From the NCBI GenBank assembly GCA_029959195.1, contig CP114120.1, positions 992,001 to 1,056,000 on the forward strand: DNA of 64,000 nucleotides, given 5' to 3'. Positions 32,001 to 43,201 of this stretch are shown here, in pieces. The DNA comes from Dictyophora rubrovolvata. Taxonomy: Eukaryota > Basidiomycota > Agaricomycetes > Phallales > Phallaceae. Under the pieces are notes generated by a model. That model was not told the DNA's origin and ran no database searches. It was given only the letters and a program-made list of their open reading frames with translations. The position numbers and the translations under genes were made by a program. Position 1 is the stretch's first letter. Each line of letters starts with the position of its first letter.

Positions 32001-33544
32001 CTCCATTATCATATCATATGACATTGGGCTAGTGCATGTAATGGATCTGGGAATATTACCTTTAGACTCCAGGGGTCTAAAGATTCACTATAGTGTAGTA
32101 TTTACTGTAGTTCTGTAACTACTATGTTACCACGTCACAGCGTGATGCTTAAGCGCCCATCACACCAGTAGAGCAGTGTGACAGTTTCCCTTGCACACCT
32201 GCAAGGGTTCTAGAATGGCTTTCGGATGCTAAAAAGTTATGAAACAAACAAATTATGTAATTTATTATGTAAAAATACAATGTTAATTATCCATCATTCT
32301 TACGCCCTTTTCGTCCCTCTTATATACATCTACATCTCTAAAGTTTTTACCAAGTTCACGCTGGTCACATTAAACAAATCAGTATAAAAATTAATCACAA
32401 TTCCAATATTTTTTTTCTCTGAACTGTTAACTCACATTTTGATTTTCCTTCCATTGACTGGTTTTTCGTGAGCAGATAAACAGTGGGCAAACAAGAATAA
32501 GTGTAGCTGCCTGTATCATTGGTCGTAATGTTCGTCGTCGACACCTTAAAATCATTTTAGACAATGTTTATCCCCTACATGTCTCGTTGTTGTGCACAAT
32601 TCCTCATGCAAAGATGATATGGGAATGTTATACGAACACAAAAATCTCCTTCACTCATATTTTCCAAATACTGTAATTACTCTTTTACAAACTATTGTTC
32701 TAGACATCTCTGTATTCGGCCAGCAGTAGATGTCCATATCAGAATCTGGCCATTCCACATTAAAAAAAAATTGCAAGCACTGAGAGCCGCTAATCACAAA
32801 ATCTTCTTTACATTAAAGTCACATGAAGAAAAATACTTTGTGAATATTGGTGAAAAAAGATCATAGAATCTTGCAAAGTGATAGCCGTTTGGCAAGTACA
32901 AGGAATGCCTCTTGTCGAATGGACCGAGTGCAAATTTGTAACGAGCTCATCCAAAAGACTCCTTAAACTTCGAGTTCCATCCAGGTGCAATGTCAACCTG
33001 ATAGCTAGTGAGAATATTTTAATATGTCAACCAAAATAGAAGAAATCTGACATTGTGTTCTCGTCTGATAGTACCTGTCTCGCTATAATGAATTTACTGG
33101 GCAAAGTTTCGTTCCCTTTGAAAAGTGTTTTATCTCCACCTTTGACGGTTGGTAATCATATCCATCTATAACCGCTGTGGTTGTATGATTCATTCAGCAA
33201 GTATCTTGGTTCGACCGAAATGAAGGTTAACAATGTCGACAGCTGTGCTGCTTTATCACTCTCTACCTGATGGTCATGTAGAGTGGTGACTGTGCTCTGT
33301 TCATCCAGTCCAAATTGATGGTCGTTGACTGTACTATGTTTGTTGGACTCTACCTGTGAAACTGCTTTTCGGGGCATGATTGATTTTGTTTTTTTTTTTG
33401 GACGACTCATTTTATCTATATCTCTGCATATTTCGTACAGGCTAAACAATTTCGGCCATGGGCAGTATAATGACATTCTCTGCTCTTTACAAGTGCTTAT
33501 GTTTCTCGTGCAAGGAATCACCGCTCTAGTTTAGTTACATAATT
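32001..33544. other. Single-copy island with possible gene remnant
   Basis: Unlike its surroundings, this stretch shares no repeat with the rest of the window and has more mixed composition with CpG sites. The minus strand carries two possible coding pieces: 33521-33156 (including MSRPKKKTKSIMPRKAVSQ, basic) and 32996-32800, where one frame reads FALGPFDKRHSLYLPNGYHF with one stop upstream of it. Possible host gene remnant. No domain recognised. Confidence 0.4.
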
Positions 33545-33829
33545 TTTTTACCATTTTCTTGCTATACTGCATGTATTTCCAATAGCCCCTGTTTAGGCAA
33601 TATAAGGAAATTTTGTGCATTTGTGAGAATAGTAAAATATTACACTTGTATACTTCCTTGTACTTTGAAATTGAGGAATATCATAAGCTGGGCAAGTGGG
33701 CACAATATATAAGTTGAAGCTAAGTCTCTCACCCTGTACTTCTATACTCTGTCATTCATCATCCCCAGTAGTCCAGACTTTTTTAGAACTATTCGGAATA
33801 GTCTCAGGCCACCATATGTAACATCCAGG
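33545..33829 (+). repeat. Repeat R1 copy b followed by LTR-G tail (G3)
   Basis: 33545-33643 repeats 17055-17158. It is followed by the 3' part of an LTR-G (GCTGGGCAAGTGGGCAC, then GGCCACCATATGTAACA ending at about 33829). Both are truncated remnants. Confidence 0.65.
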
Positions 33830-34180
33830 GTAAAGTTGCTTGTTGTTATAATTTTTTTGTTGGTATACTTATGCTAATAATAATATATCTTGGGCTTGTC
33901 TTCTGTTAGCAGAGAATCCTTCTACAAGCTTTTATGCTCAATCATCTTCTCTGTTACTCCCCATTAATGCCACCTCATTTGTTTGGAGGCTTTTCCAGCC
34001 TGCCTCTGTCTCTATGCTTTCTATTTCTGTATTTTTCCTGGCATTGGATAGATCTGGATCTTTCTTCATATGTCCTTCTTCTTTATTATTTTTAACTTCT
34101 AATAATGTGTCATTTCAGCCCATAAAGCCTGTATTTGACATGTCACTGCCCAAATCTGTTTTTTCTGTATTCAGATACAT
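33830..34180. other. Unassigned sequence
   Basis: T-rich, with one short ORF (34014-34241) that runs into element F. No repeat partner or domain seen. Confidence 0.4.
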
Positions 34181-34295
34181 TGTCACGCACCAAAATCTAT
34201 ATTTGGCAAAAATTAGGGTAAATGTTCTGAAGATTCCCTAATCCCATGATATGTCCCTCGGAGCCTGAATTCACTTTTGCAACTACCCAAAACCT

Positions 34296-35009
34296 ATGTC
34301 CAAACATTTTTTTTATCTCAAAAACATTGATACAAAAGATATGTCCTCACTCCAGATTCGCTCCTCTCATTCCCTGCCGTCCCTTCACGCTCCTTCTATT
34401 GATGACTCTGATTGTTTTTGTTTTGTCCCTCCTACTCCTGATATCAATCTCTGTGATTTGGACACTCAGTACTACGTCTACTTCACATCCTATGCGCACC
34501 TGAACCTTGATCCCTCCACCTTATTACCTTTATATCCGAACCCCATTATTATCAGTCAACATAAAGCTTCAGATCTGATCTCGTATTCAGATGCGGGCGA
34601 TAAGAAGATTTCTTTTGGAACACGATTATGGTTAGAAGGATATGAAGAATGGTTTGTTGTGGTGAATATGTACATGATTCACATAGGTCTACTGGACACG
34701 GTTACTAGTATATGGGCTACTGCTGAACACGGACATGCATTCTGGCACATTGTATTCGATGTCCCTTGTTCATAGATCCGTCATCAATATCAGCACATGT
34801 CAGAACCTGAATTTTTCCTTCCTTTCTACGATTCTGGTACTCCGCAATTTCCCATGACTCCAAAACCTCCTATCTCCACCTTTGATCCTCCTACCGAACC
34901 CTCATCACCTTCTTTTCATCCTATAACTCCTGTTTCTACTGTCCCCAAGCTGCATCAACTTCAGAAATTCTGTTTGGCTATATTTAAGACATCTGGGATA
35001 ATGCTATAG
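34296..35009 (+). CDS. F element ORF-A (copy F3) with proline-rich tail
   Basis: The core (34296-34775, 159 codons) starts MSKHFFYLKNIDTKDMSSLQ and carries the family blocks DLDTQYYVYFTSYAHLNLDP, SYSDAGDKKISFGTRLWLEG and FWHIVFDVPCS. The tail (34797-35009) reads MSEPEFFLPFYDSGTPQFPM, PPISTFDPPTEPSSPSFHPI, KLHQLQKFCLAIFKTSG. The tail is shared with F1, F2 and F5, so it belongs to the same product. The true start is uncertain. Unknown function. Confidence 0.5.
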
Positions 35010-35152
35010 GAAGTACTTCATTTGAATAATCAGAACTAATTAAAATGAAAAACAAGGACTTCTTTATTTTTTTATTCCCCTCTTTTGTTGTCTCATTTCT
35101 TTTCTTTCAGAGTCTAAATTAATTCCATCCTTTCTTATCCTTCTCTTCCATC

Positions 35153-35689
35153 ATGAGCCTCATGCAACCTCTTGGCTACCAATCACTTGCCCCCACTTCC
35201 TTCCTTCCTTACCCTTTTTATCCTTTTACAGGGATAACTTTGGATGAACGATATGCCAACTTCGAATCAATAATACGGATTTATCACATCTCTAGTACAA
35301 ACATTGAGGTAGACAGAAGTACATTATGGCTGCATTCTCTAGTCCCCATTCAAGAATACCAGATACTCTACGAGAAACTGGAATTCTCAGAGAATCCAAA
35401 AGTGAACAAAATAATCCATATCAACATACTCACTCGTTCATATGAATTGGTTTGGGTTTGCCAGTTTCATCGTAGCAAACAACCTGTTTGGTGGTTCATA
35501 TTCCATCGACCACTTCTTTATCATGATGAATTTCTTTTCATGGATGCTCCCACTAATGTGATCAACAATCATCCTGCCCCTGACTACTGTTCACTAGAGG
35601 TTGATACTTCTCAACTGCTTCCCGAGTACCTTGAGTGGAGACCTTTAGTTCCGTACGATTGGAGCTCTTTAACAAGAGTTCAACAATGA
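35153..35689 (+). CDS. F element ORF-B (copy F3), 178 aa, unknown
   Basis: An open frame from ATG to stop, MSLMQPLGYQSLAPTSFLPY to LVPYDWSSLTRVQQ, collinear with F2 ORF-B over its full length without gaps. Differences are scattered substitutions, many at CpG-derived positions. There is a cysteine-histidine pair (CQFH) and a tryptophan-rich centre (QPVWWFIFHRPLLYHDEFLF). No transmembrane segment evident. Function unknown. Confidence 0.55.
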   Translation: MSLMQPLGYQSLAPTSFLPYPFYPFTGITLDERYANFESIIRIYHISSTNIEVDRSTLWLHSLVPIQEYQILYEKLEFSENPKVNKIIHINILTRSYELVWVCQFHRSKQPVWWFIFHRPLLYHDEFLFMDAPTNVINNHPAPDYCSLEVDTSQLLPEYLEWRPLVPYDWSSLTRVQQ

Positions 35690-36540
35690 AATACACGGAT
35701 ACATATGGCAGTGGTGAACGCACATTGTTTCCGAGGTTAAAGGAAGGAGATGAAAATTGAAAATCTGAGGCTGTGAAGCGCTTATTGATGGTGATGTCTA
35801 TTTTGGGAAAATTAGTAAGGATGAATAAAATAACCTCCTATTCTCATCATTTCCTTTCTTGTTTGCTCCTTTTTCTTTCCTTTTGTACTTGTATTGATTC
35901 TAAATTCATTCTTTTGTGTCATTCCTTTCTTTCTTTTTGTTTTGTCATCGCCTTGAAAATCTTTTGTTCGCTCTTTATAATAGTATAGTCTCACTGACTC
36001 ATATGCCCCTTTTTTTTTTATTTACTTGCTTTTCTCTTTGTTTCTTTTCTTCTTTATTATAAATCTGGCTCACAATTACTAATTGTGTTACCACTCAAAG
36101 TCCAAAAACATTCTTATTATTCCAAAATTTATAAATACTGCATGTAAATACCTGTAATAGCAGCAATACCTACATTGGTTTGACTCAAGTTTAAGTTTGT
36201 GGTTTTTGTTTAGTGTTTTTGGTTTTACCTCTTGTCTATCTCTACACTCATGTCTTTACCTTTGGAAAACTCTGAGACTATACATTTTGGAGTATAAACT
36301 TGTGATCTGAGTTATTGTGATTATCGTACTTTGCCTCACAAGCAACCCTTGATTTGTTAACAGTAACCGTTTTTTGGTTATTATTGTTTATTGTTGTTTC
36401 CATCACCTCCCCCCCTTTATTTTGTACTAAGCAGCACTTGGACTCGCTCCGCGGAGATTGACTACCTCACTTATTCTTTTCTTGTGTATTTTGCTAGGTG
36501 TATTATTTTTCCTTTTGCGTATAGTGAAGCTTACAACGTT

Positions 36541-36704
36541 ATCCAAATACTTATGCTTTTTTCATTTTTTGAGCAACTGGAAAAGTGAATACCTTCTTTG
36601 GTATGTTCCTCCTTCTCTTTGCTATTTTCTATTTTATCTGATATATTGTTTTGACCTATGGAGCCCTCATTTGATACATCATCACTTGGTTGTGACTTAC
36701 TCAT
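36541..36704. other. Unassigned T-rich sequence
   Basis: Short stretch between F3 and LTR-A; no feature recognised. Confidence 0.3.
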
Positions 36705-37043
36705 TATTAAGGTAACTCAGGGCATACACCTAAAGGAGGGAAAACCTAAGAGAAAAAACTTAAAGATCTTTCTCTAGGGAAAACAACTATATATATGCCA
36801 GTATAGACACTCGGTTGATCCCCATGGGATCTACAACAATAATGAGTGGGAATGAGTGAGAACAAGAATTTGGTTGAAGACCGAATTCAAGAGAACAAGT
36901 TAAAAACGAGAATTGAATGGAAATGAAGTAAACAAGAAAATGAGCAAAATGGAAATGAACACAGAAAGAACATGAATACGGGAAAATGGAAAAACAGAAA
37001 AAGAAAATAGTATATTGCTAAGTGTTGCTAGCATACTATGACA
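36705..37043 (-). mobile_element. Solo LTR-A
   Basis: 339 bp, plus-strand reading TATTAAGGTAACTCAGGGC to TAGCATACTATGACA. The flanks CTCAT and TATGT do not match, so the target site has decayed or the copy arose by recombination. Confidence 0.85.
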
Positions 37044-37466
37044 TATGTTCATACACATCCTTGAACATATTCCTTTGGCATTGACATTCTTGTCTGAAAA
37101 TTGATGAGTGGTTCATCTAGCTGTCTTCTTTGTTTTCTCAGTTTTTTCTAACATTTATTTCAGCAATGCTTACTAAAAATTCTGACACTGTCTCTTGATC
37201 TAGGCTTGTCCTTGTCTTTAACTTCTCTGTTTCTGAATTTTTCTTGAGCTTGGGGAGACAGAAATCATTTTCAGTGTGTTCCTCTTCCTTCATTCTTTCT
37301 GTTCCAGCCTCCACTTGACCTTTCTGTTATAGAATTGGTCTCAGAATGGGTTCTGAACTATTCGTCAAATATTCTAGGATAGTTCTGAGGTGGAAACTAT
37401 AGAGGAGAAATGCAGGAGTAAAACTAGTAGAGGCATACACACTTGTATTATAGGTGAGTGTGAATG
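37044..37466. other. Unassigned sequence
   Basis: No frame or repeat partner recognised; T-rich with CTT tracts. Confidence 0.3.
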
Positions 37467-37960
37467 TTGTCGCATACCAAAACCTTCCTTATTTGGTAAT
37501 TGGGCTGCTTATCTAAAGTAGACATTCAATCCTCCCCTCCTAGAAAGCCGACTATCAACTTACCCAAATTCTCTCATTCAAATAATAATAAAATGTTCAA
37601 TCTTCATCTCTTATCCACATTTATAATCAGAAACCCTACTTCTTCCCCAGACACCTGAGATTCTTCCCCAGAAGATGTTATCCCTCTATTATTTCATTAT
37701 ACTCATAATAGTCCTTGTACTCATGATCTGGATATCGAGACTACTTTGTTCACTTATTATTCTCCAATACCTATCCTCTAAAATGACCTCGCAACTCTTC
37801 TCCCAGTCTACTTGCACAAGGTTCTCAGAAGTATCCATAAATGTTGAAGTTCAAATATCATACATCCCTTCTTGACATTCGGAAGAGAAGTCTACATCGA
37901 GAAGGAATTAAGATGGTTTACAGTAACTCATGTTTATTCTATGCCAGTGTTATGTGCTAT
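37467..37960 (+). mobile_element. Element F, E-type subfamily 5' part (E2)
   Basis: It starts TGTCGCATACCAAAACCTTC, the F start motif, and is close to the reverse of 50.88-51.38 kb. It encodes an ORF-A relative (about 37.6-37.95 kb: DLDIETTLFTYYSP-like, VQISYIPS) and is cut off at about 37.96 kb. Confidence 0.65.
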
Positions 37961-38404
37961 CAGAAGATAGGCAGAGAAGGATGAGAGAACCAGTGTTCAT
38001 GTGCTCAGAGGGAAATAGTGAAGGGCATTATAAATTGATTCATTCACTTCCTTTTTAAGTAATTTCTTATCTCTCACATGATGTTTCTCTTACTAATGTT
38101 TGGAGCTATTTGTATTTACTCAAGGTATATAAATAGGGGCTCATTTTTCTTATAAATAATCTATCTTGTAACTACTGTTGTGCACCAAAGTGCTTACCAA
38201 TCAAATTGGTCTTTTTTCCTCTTATCTTTCTCTATTCTCAAGGACTTAGTAATAAGTCTCTATCTATCTCTACTAATTTGAACTTAATTCTTAAGTTCAA
38301 ATATTCCTTCAAGCGTCTCACCTTCAATAACAGGACTTTTAGTTGCTGAACAATCCCTAAACAAAACTCTTTTATATTTTATTAGGAGTCAAGTTTATTC
38401 TAAA
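37961..38404 (+). mobile_element. LTR-H copy H2, left end missing
   Basis: From about 38030 it matches LTR-H through TATAAATAGGGGC (38126-38140) and ends AAATCCCTTACA at 38404. The next base begins an LTR-A lacking its own terminus, so this border is an internal recombination or deletion. 37961-38029 is unassigned. Confidence 0.75.
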
Positions 38405-38914
38405 TCTAAAACAAATCCCTTACAGGGAAAACCTAAGATCTATTCATGGGAAACAACTAGCTACTCACCTAGAGGAGGGAAAACCTAAGAGAAAAAGCTT
38501 AGAGATCCTCCTCTAGGGAAAACAACTATATATCTACAAGTACAGGCACTTGATTGAAGACTGAATTTGAGAGAACGGGTTGAAAATGAGAAATAGACAG
38601 AAATATGAGAAATTGAGAAAGGATGGGATAAACACAGAGAGTATGAGTATAGGAGAACAGGAAAACGGGAAAATAGAAAGTGTCGCTAGTATACCATAAC
38701 AGTGCTCGGTTGATCCTCACAAGATCCGTGGTGATAATGAATGAAAATGAGTGAGAATGAGAATTTGGTCAAGGACCAAATTTGAAAGAATGAGTTGAAA
38801 ATGAGAAATAGTCAGAAATAAAGAGAATGAGAAAGTGAGAAAGGACAGAGTAAACACAGAGAAAGCATGAATACAGGAAAACAGGAAAATGGAAAGTGTT
38901 GCTAGCATACCATG
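38405..38914 (-). repeat. Two LTR-A pieces at the 3' end of gypsy-2
   Basis: 38405-38701 is a nearly full LTR-A lacking about 50 bp of its terminus and ending CCATAACA. 38702-38914 is a second, partial LTR-A (from GCTCGGTTGATCC to CTAGCATACCATGACA) that directly follows the gypsy-2 internal region and is its own 3' LTR. A tandem arrangement from nested insertion or unequal recombination. Confidence 0.75.
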
Positions 38915-38935
38915 ACACCACCCTCCCCTTAAAAC
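38915..38935 (-). other. Polypurine tract of gypsy-2
   Basis: On the minus strand TTTTAAGGGGAGGGTGG lies immediately before the LTR start TGTCATGGTATGCTAGC. This is the plus-strand primer position expected for an LTR retroelement, and it fixes the LTR-A sense strand. Confidence 0.8.
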
Positions 38936-41571
38936 GAGGCGTCAACCCGACATCTGCGCAATCCTTCCCAAGGTTAAGTTGGACAGCATTGGAAAAGGAG
39001 ATCATCGATAATGTAAGGTGCGTCTGGGTGATCTCAATAGAAATCATGTAATAAACCAGAAGCTGCAAGGTCTTTCTCAGGAATCTACTGATCATGCTCG
39101 AGACCATAACCCTCCTAACATACTTTGAACTTCAGCTGACATCTGACCACATGACTGTCCAGTACCTGTTCTACCATATAGTGCTTGCCATCATCTTGGA
39201 TTTCGGGAGGCGGAGGTGGCTGAGAATGATGCCTAGGAATCAAGTCATGAATGGCGGGACATAATTTGACCACATGGAAAACGGGGTGGAGTCTTGACAT
39301 TGACTTCGGGAGAACAAGACAGTACGAGTGAGAACTGACTTTAGTGGCAATCAGGAATGGTCCTAGGAAACGATATGACAGCTTTGATAAAGAGGTCTTG
39401 TCATTTTGATATTGCTGGCATCAAGGTAAACCTTCTCTCCAAGCTTGTACTCTGGTACAGACACCCGTTTCCAGTTGTAGTACTTAGTTATGTCGTCTTT
39501 TGCTTTGATAATAGCAGAACGAACTTCTTTGAGAGATGAGGATATCCATTCTTTAAGAGATGAGGACATCCATTCTTTGAACTCGTTGATGGATTCAATC
39601 TTAGACTCTGCTAGACAAGGTTTGAAACTCATTTGCAGTTAGTAGCCTGTATCGAGTTCAAAAGGCATGGTTTGGGTTGCAGAATGTGTATGATTATTAT
39701 ATGTGAATTCAGCCATAGGGAAAAGATAATCTTGGCATTCTGAGGTGAAAATACGGAGGTATTGCTCAACCTCTGCATTAGCTCGTTCTATCTGACTATT
39801 GGTTTGAGGATGGTACATAGTGGAGGATGCAAGACATATACCAAGAAGATGTGAGAGTTCCTTGGTGAAACGAGATATGAATTGTGACTCTCAATCTGAG
39901 ATAATTTTCTCTAGTAGATCATGAAGCTTCCAAACATGCTGGAAATAGAGTGAGACTAGACCTGTAGCATCTACAGTAGTAAAGGTGGGAACAAAATAAA
40001 CACATTTGGTGAGAGAGTCTTACAACAGATAAAATTACATCGTATCCGTTCAATTCTGGGAGTTTCACAATAAAATTGACTGAAATGAATTCCCAGGGTC
40101 TAAAAGGAGTCTCAGTAGAGTGTAACTCACCAAAAGGAGCATGTCGAGCAGGTTTAGTGCGCAAGATGGGTCACAAGCTTCCACATACCGCTGAATGTAC
40201 CTCGAGATCCCTGGCCACCAAAATGTCCTTGAAACTAACTCTAAGGTCTTGAAACAACCTAGATGACTACCAATTTTCATGTCATGATGATGTTGAGTGA
40301 TTTTGTGTTATAAATCATCAACATTCGGGACATAGACCTTATCCTGATAGTAGATAATGTCTTGATCCTCTGCCCATTCACTCATATGCACCGAGTTGCC
40401 ACCCAAGGCTCTGAGGGATTTGATAGCCTTAGAAACACTGTCCTTGTGTTTACCTTCTTGATTTGCAGCGCGAATTTGGCATAGGAACTCATCCTCCTCC
40501 CCCTTAGAGTGGAATATTTGTAACACATTGATGGCAAATATTTTGGGATGAATTAGCGTAATACCCTGATTATCATCTTTATTGGTGCCATGGTCTACAT
40601 ATCGTGAAAGGCTATTGGGTTTGCCCATCAATTTACCAGGTATATGCTGTAAAGTGAAATCAAAGCATGCGAGATAAACTGACTAATAAGCTTGATGACG
40701 ATTCAAGGTGCAAGCTGTCATAAAATATTCCAGATTCTTGTGATCTGTCTGAATATCAATAGGATGACTTGCACCTTCTAAGAAATGACACCATTCTTCC
40801 AATATGCAGATTATTACCAATATTTCCTTATCATAGATTTTGTAATTACATTCCACAGGACTTACGATTTTGAGAAAAATACGACTGGATGCCACTTATT
40901 ATCCTCAGGTAGCAGCTATGATAATACTGCACCTGATATAAAGTTAGAGTTATCTACTTTAACACAATAAGGTTTTGAGGGATTGGGAATCGAGAGGACA
41001 GGAGCTGAAGTCATCACATACTTGAGAGAATTGAAAGCCTGTTGACAAATGTTGTTCCAAATGAATGGAACATCCTTTTTCATCAAACTGAACATAGGAT
41101 GAGTGATACAGGAGAAATCCTTGATAAAATGACAGTAAAAGTTTGTGAACCCTAAAAACAACTATACCTCAGTGATGTTCTTCAGTACTGGCCCCTAACC
41201 CCAGAGACCTTCACAGGATCCATCTCAACAGTGTTCTCAGAGATGATGAGGCCAAGATACTAAATTTTAGTATGACAGAATTCATATTTCTTTGCTTTGA
41301 GATATAGCTTATGTTCTTGAAGTCTTTTCAAAATGCGACACATGATGCAGTCATATTCCTCTCGTGTTCTTGTGTAGATAAGGATATCATCAATGTAGAC
41401 TGTGACAACACCTTTTGTGATCATGATCTCATTTATCATTGTCTAAAAGGTTGCCAGGCCATTAGTGAGACCAAAAAACATAACAAGGGGTTCAAATAAC
41501 CCTCAATTTGTATGAAATGCAGCCTTCCACTCATTGCCTTTCTTGATATATACATTGTTATACTCCCATCA

Positions 41572-43201
41572 GACATTGTAAGGGATTTATTTTAGATTTA
41601 GAATAGACTTAGCTCCTAATAAAATATAAAGGGGTTTTGTTTTAAAGTTGAGAGAATTGTGGATGAAAGAATGTCTAAATCTCGAAACAGACGAAGACAA
41701 AAGTTATTTCTTACTCGTTTCATCGGTTATGAAAAAGAATATGACAAATGGTTGACACGGAATCATCTGAAGAATGTACTGGAGGTTATTAAAGAATGGG
41801 AAAAGGAGAAAAGGAATCAGTCCAGTTGCATCAGTGCTTATCGATGTGAATAGTGAGACACTCCAAGACAGATGAATGTCTAGCATGAACAACTAAAACA
41901 ACATCATTTGTATGCCTAATAAAAAAATATAAAAGAGCCTTAAAAACATTTAAAAATCAGTCCAATGCTTATTCCATATCATACAACATACACAACAACT
42001 TCCTCCCAACTGGATCACCATTTACATTGATGTAGATGATCCAGACCTTCTTCTATATTATCGAAATATCCTCCATATAAATCAATTACTCTGTTATAGT
42101 ATCTATGGGCATGTATCCTCTTCCTCAACAGATGATTCCTCCAGAGCTTCTCAAGCCTCCACCCCTTCTCATTCTGATGCATTTTCTGAAACATCTTTCC
42201 AAACCCACACTCCTCCTAAAATTATCTTATCTCACAAATCTGCAGATGACAATAAAGTCTTATACAACAGAAGAAGGGCTATTATAAAATGATTCCTAAG
42301 TCAAGATGCAAATATGTCATTTGCAAGTTTGATTCTCAGGGTAGACCCTTTGTGGCATGCAGAGATTTTAGAAGAACTGGCTGATGAAGATGATTCAGAG
42401 TTCCTTAATCAATTCAATCAAGAGGGATATGTTCTCAGAACTGTTCTTTTTAAATATCTTGATCCCAAGGAGACTACTAAAGAAGATCTTATCATTACTA
42501 AAGAAGAAAAATTGCTCCTAATAATTGTATCTAAGAATAATACAAACATCACTGGGACATAGAGCATGACCTCAACCTGAGTGGGTTGTGTCACGACTAT
42601 CATATATTTCATGATTTCCTCCCTTATCTACCTAAAAACAAGTATTTCCTTTATTCTTTTTTAGTTCCTACTTCCTTTAATAATTCTTTATTTGTAATGT
42701 ATCTTATCTTTCAGGAACAGTCAGATGACTTAGTTCCAGGAACCCTTTTATTTTCTTATCATCTCTCTCTACTTCCCTATCTCACTATAATTTTCTCTGA
42801 TCTACTATTATTCATTTGCTTCCTTTTTAAGTAATTTCTTATCTTTCACATGATGTTTCTCTTACTAATGTTTAGAGCTATTTGTACTTACTCAAGATGT
42901 ATAAATAGGGGCTTATTTCTCTTGTAAATAATCTATCTTATAACTACTGTTGTGCACCAAAGTACTTACCAATCAAATTGGTCTTTTTTCCTCTTATCTT
43001 TTTCTATTCTCAAGGACTTAGTAATAAGTCCCTATCTATCTCTACTAATTTGAACTTAATTCTTAAGTTCAAATCTTCCTTCAAGTGTCTCACCTTCAAT
43101 AACAGGACTTTTAGTTGCTGAATAATCCTTAAACAAAACCCCTTTATATTTTATTAGGAGCTAAGTCTATTCTAAATCTAAAACAAATCCCTTACAGACA
43201 T
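41572..43201 (+). mobile_element. LTR-H composite bounded by inverted LTR-H ends, with TSD
   Basis: The insert 41577-43196 has target duplication GACAT (41572-41576, 43197-43201). The left end TGTAAGGGATTTATTTTAG is the reverse of the LTR-H 3' end (about 65 bp). Then come a chromodomain-like tail (41659-41850, FLTRFIGYEKEYDKWLTRNH), AT-rich sequence with an 82-codon frame (42314-42562) and a piece resembling LTR-C in reverse, then a full LTR-H (42589-43196). Fossil of an unusual integration product. Confidence 0.8.
42899..42913 (+). promoter_or_regulatory. TATA box of LTR-H
   Basis: TGTATAAATAGGGGC, identical in its TATAAATAGGGGC core in all three LTR-H copies (also near 21218 and 38128), 60-80 bp upstream of a CCAATCAAATTGG palindrome. 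Likely the LTR promoter; inferred from the motif only. Confidence 0.6.

Larger units (their letters stand above)
34181..36540 (+). mobile_element. Element F, copy F3
   Basis: The best-preserved F unit. It starts TGTCACGCACCAAAATCTAT and runs parallel to F2 to GAAGCTTACAACG. ORF-A (34296-34775, then its proline-rich tail to 35009) and ORF-B (35153-35689) lie in order. An intron-like gap between them ends TTTCTTTCAG (near 35109). The 3' region has the TACTGCATGTAAATACCTG motif and GACTCGCTCCGCGGAG. Very few breaks; no target duplication recognised. Confidence 0.82.

Noticed and set aside
34181-36540. Element F as a Helitron or LINE
   Set aside because: No TC...CTRR-type ends, no helicase or RT coding, no poly(A) or microsatellite tail at the 3' end, and both ends are constant between copies.
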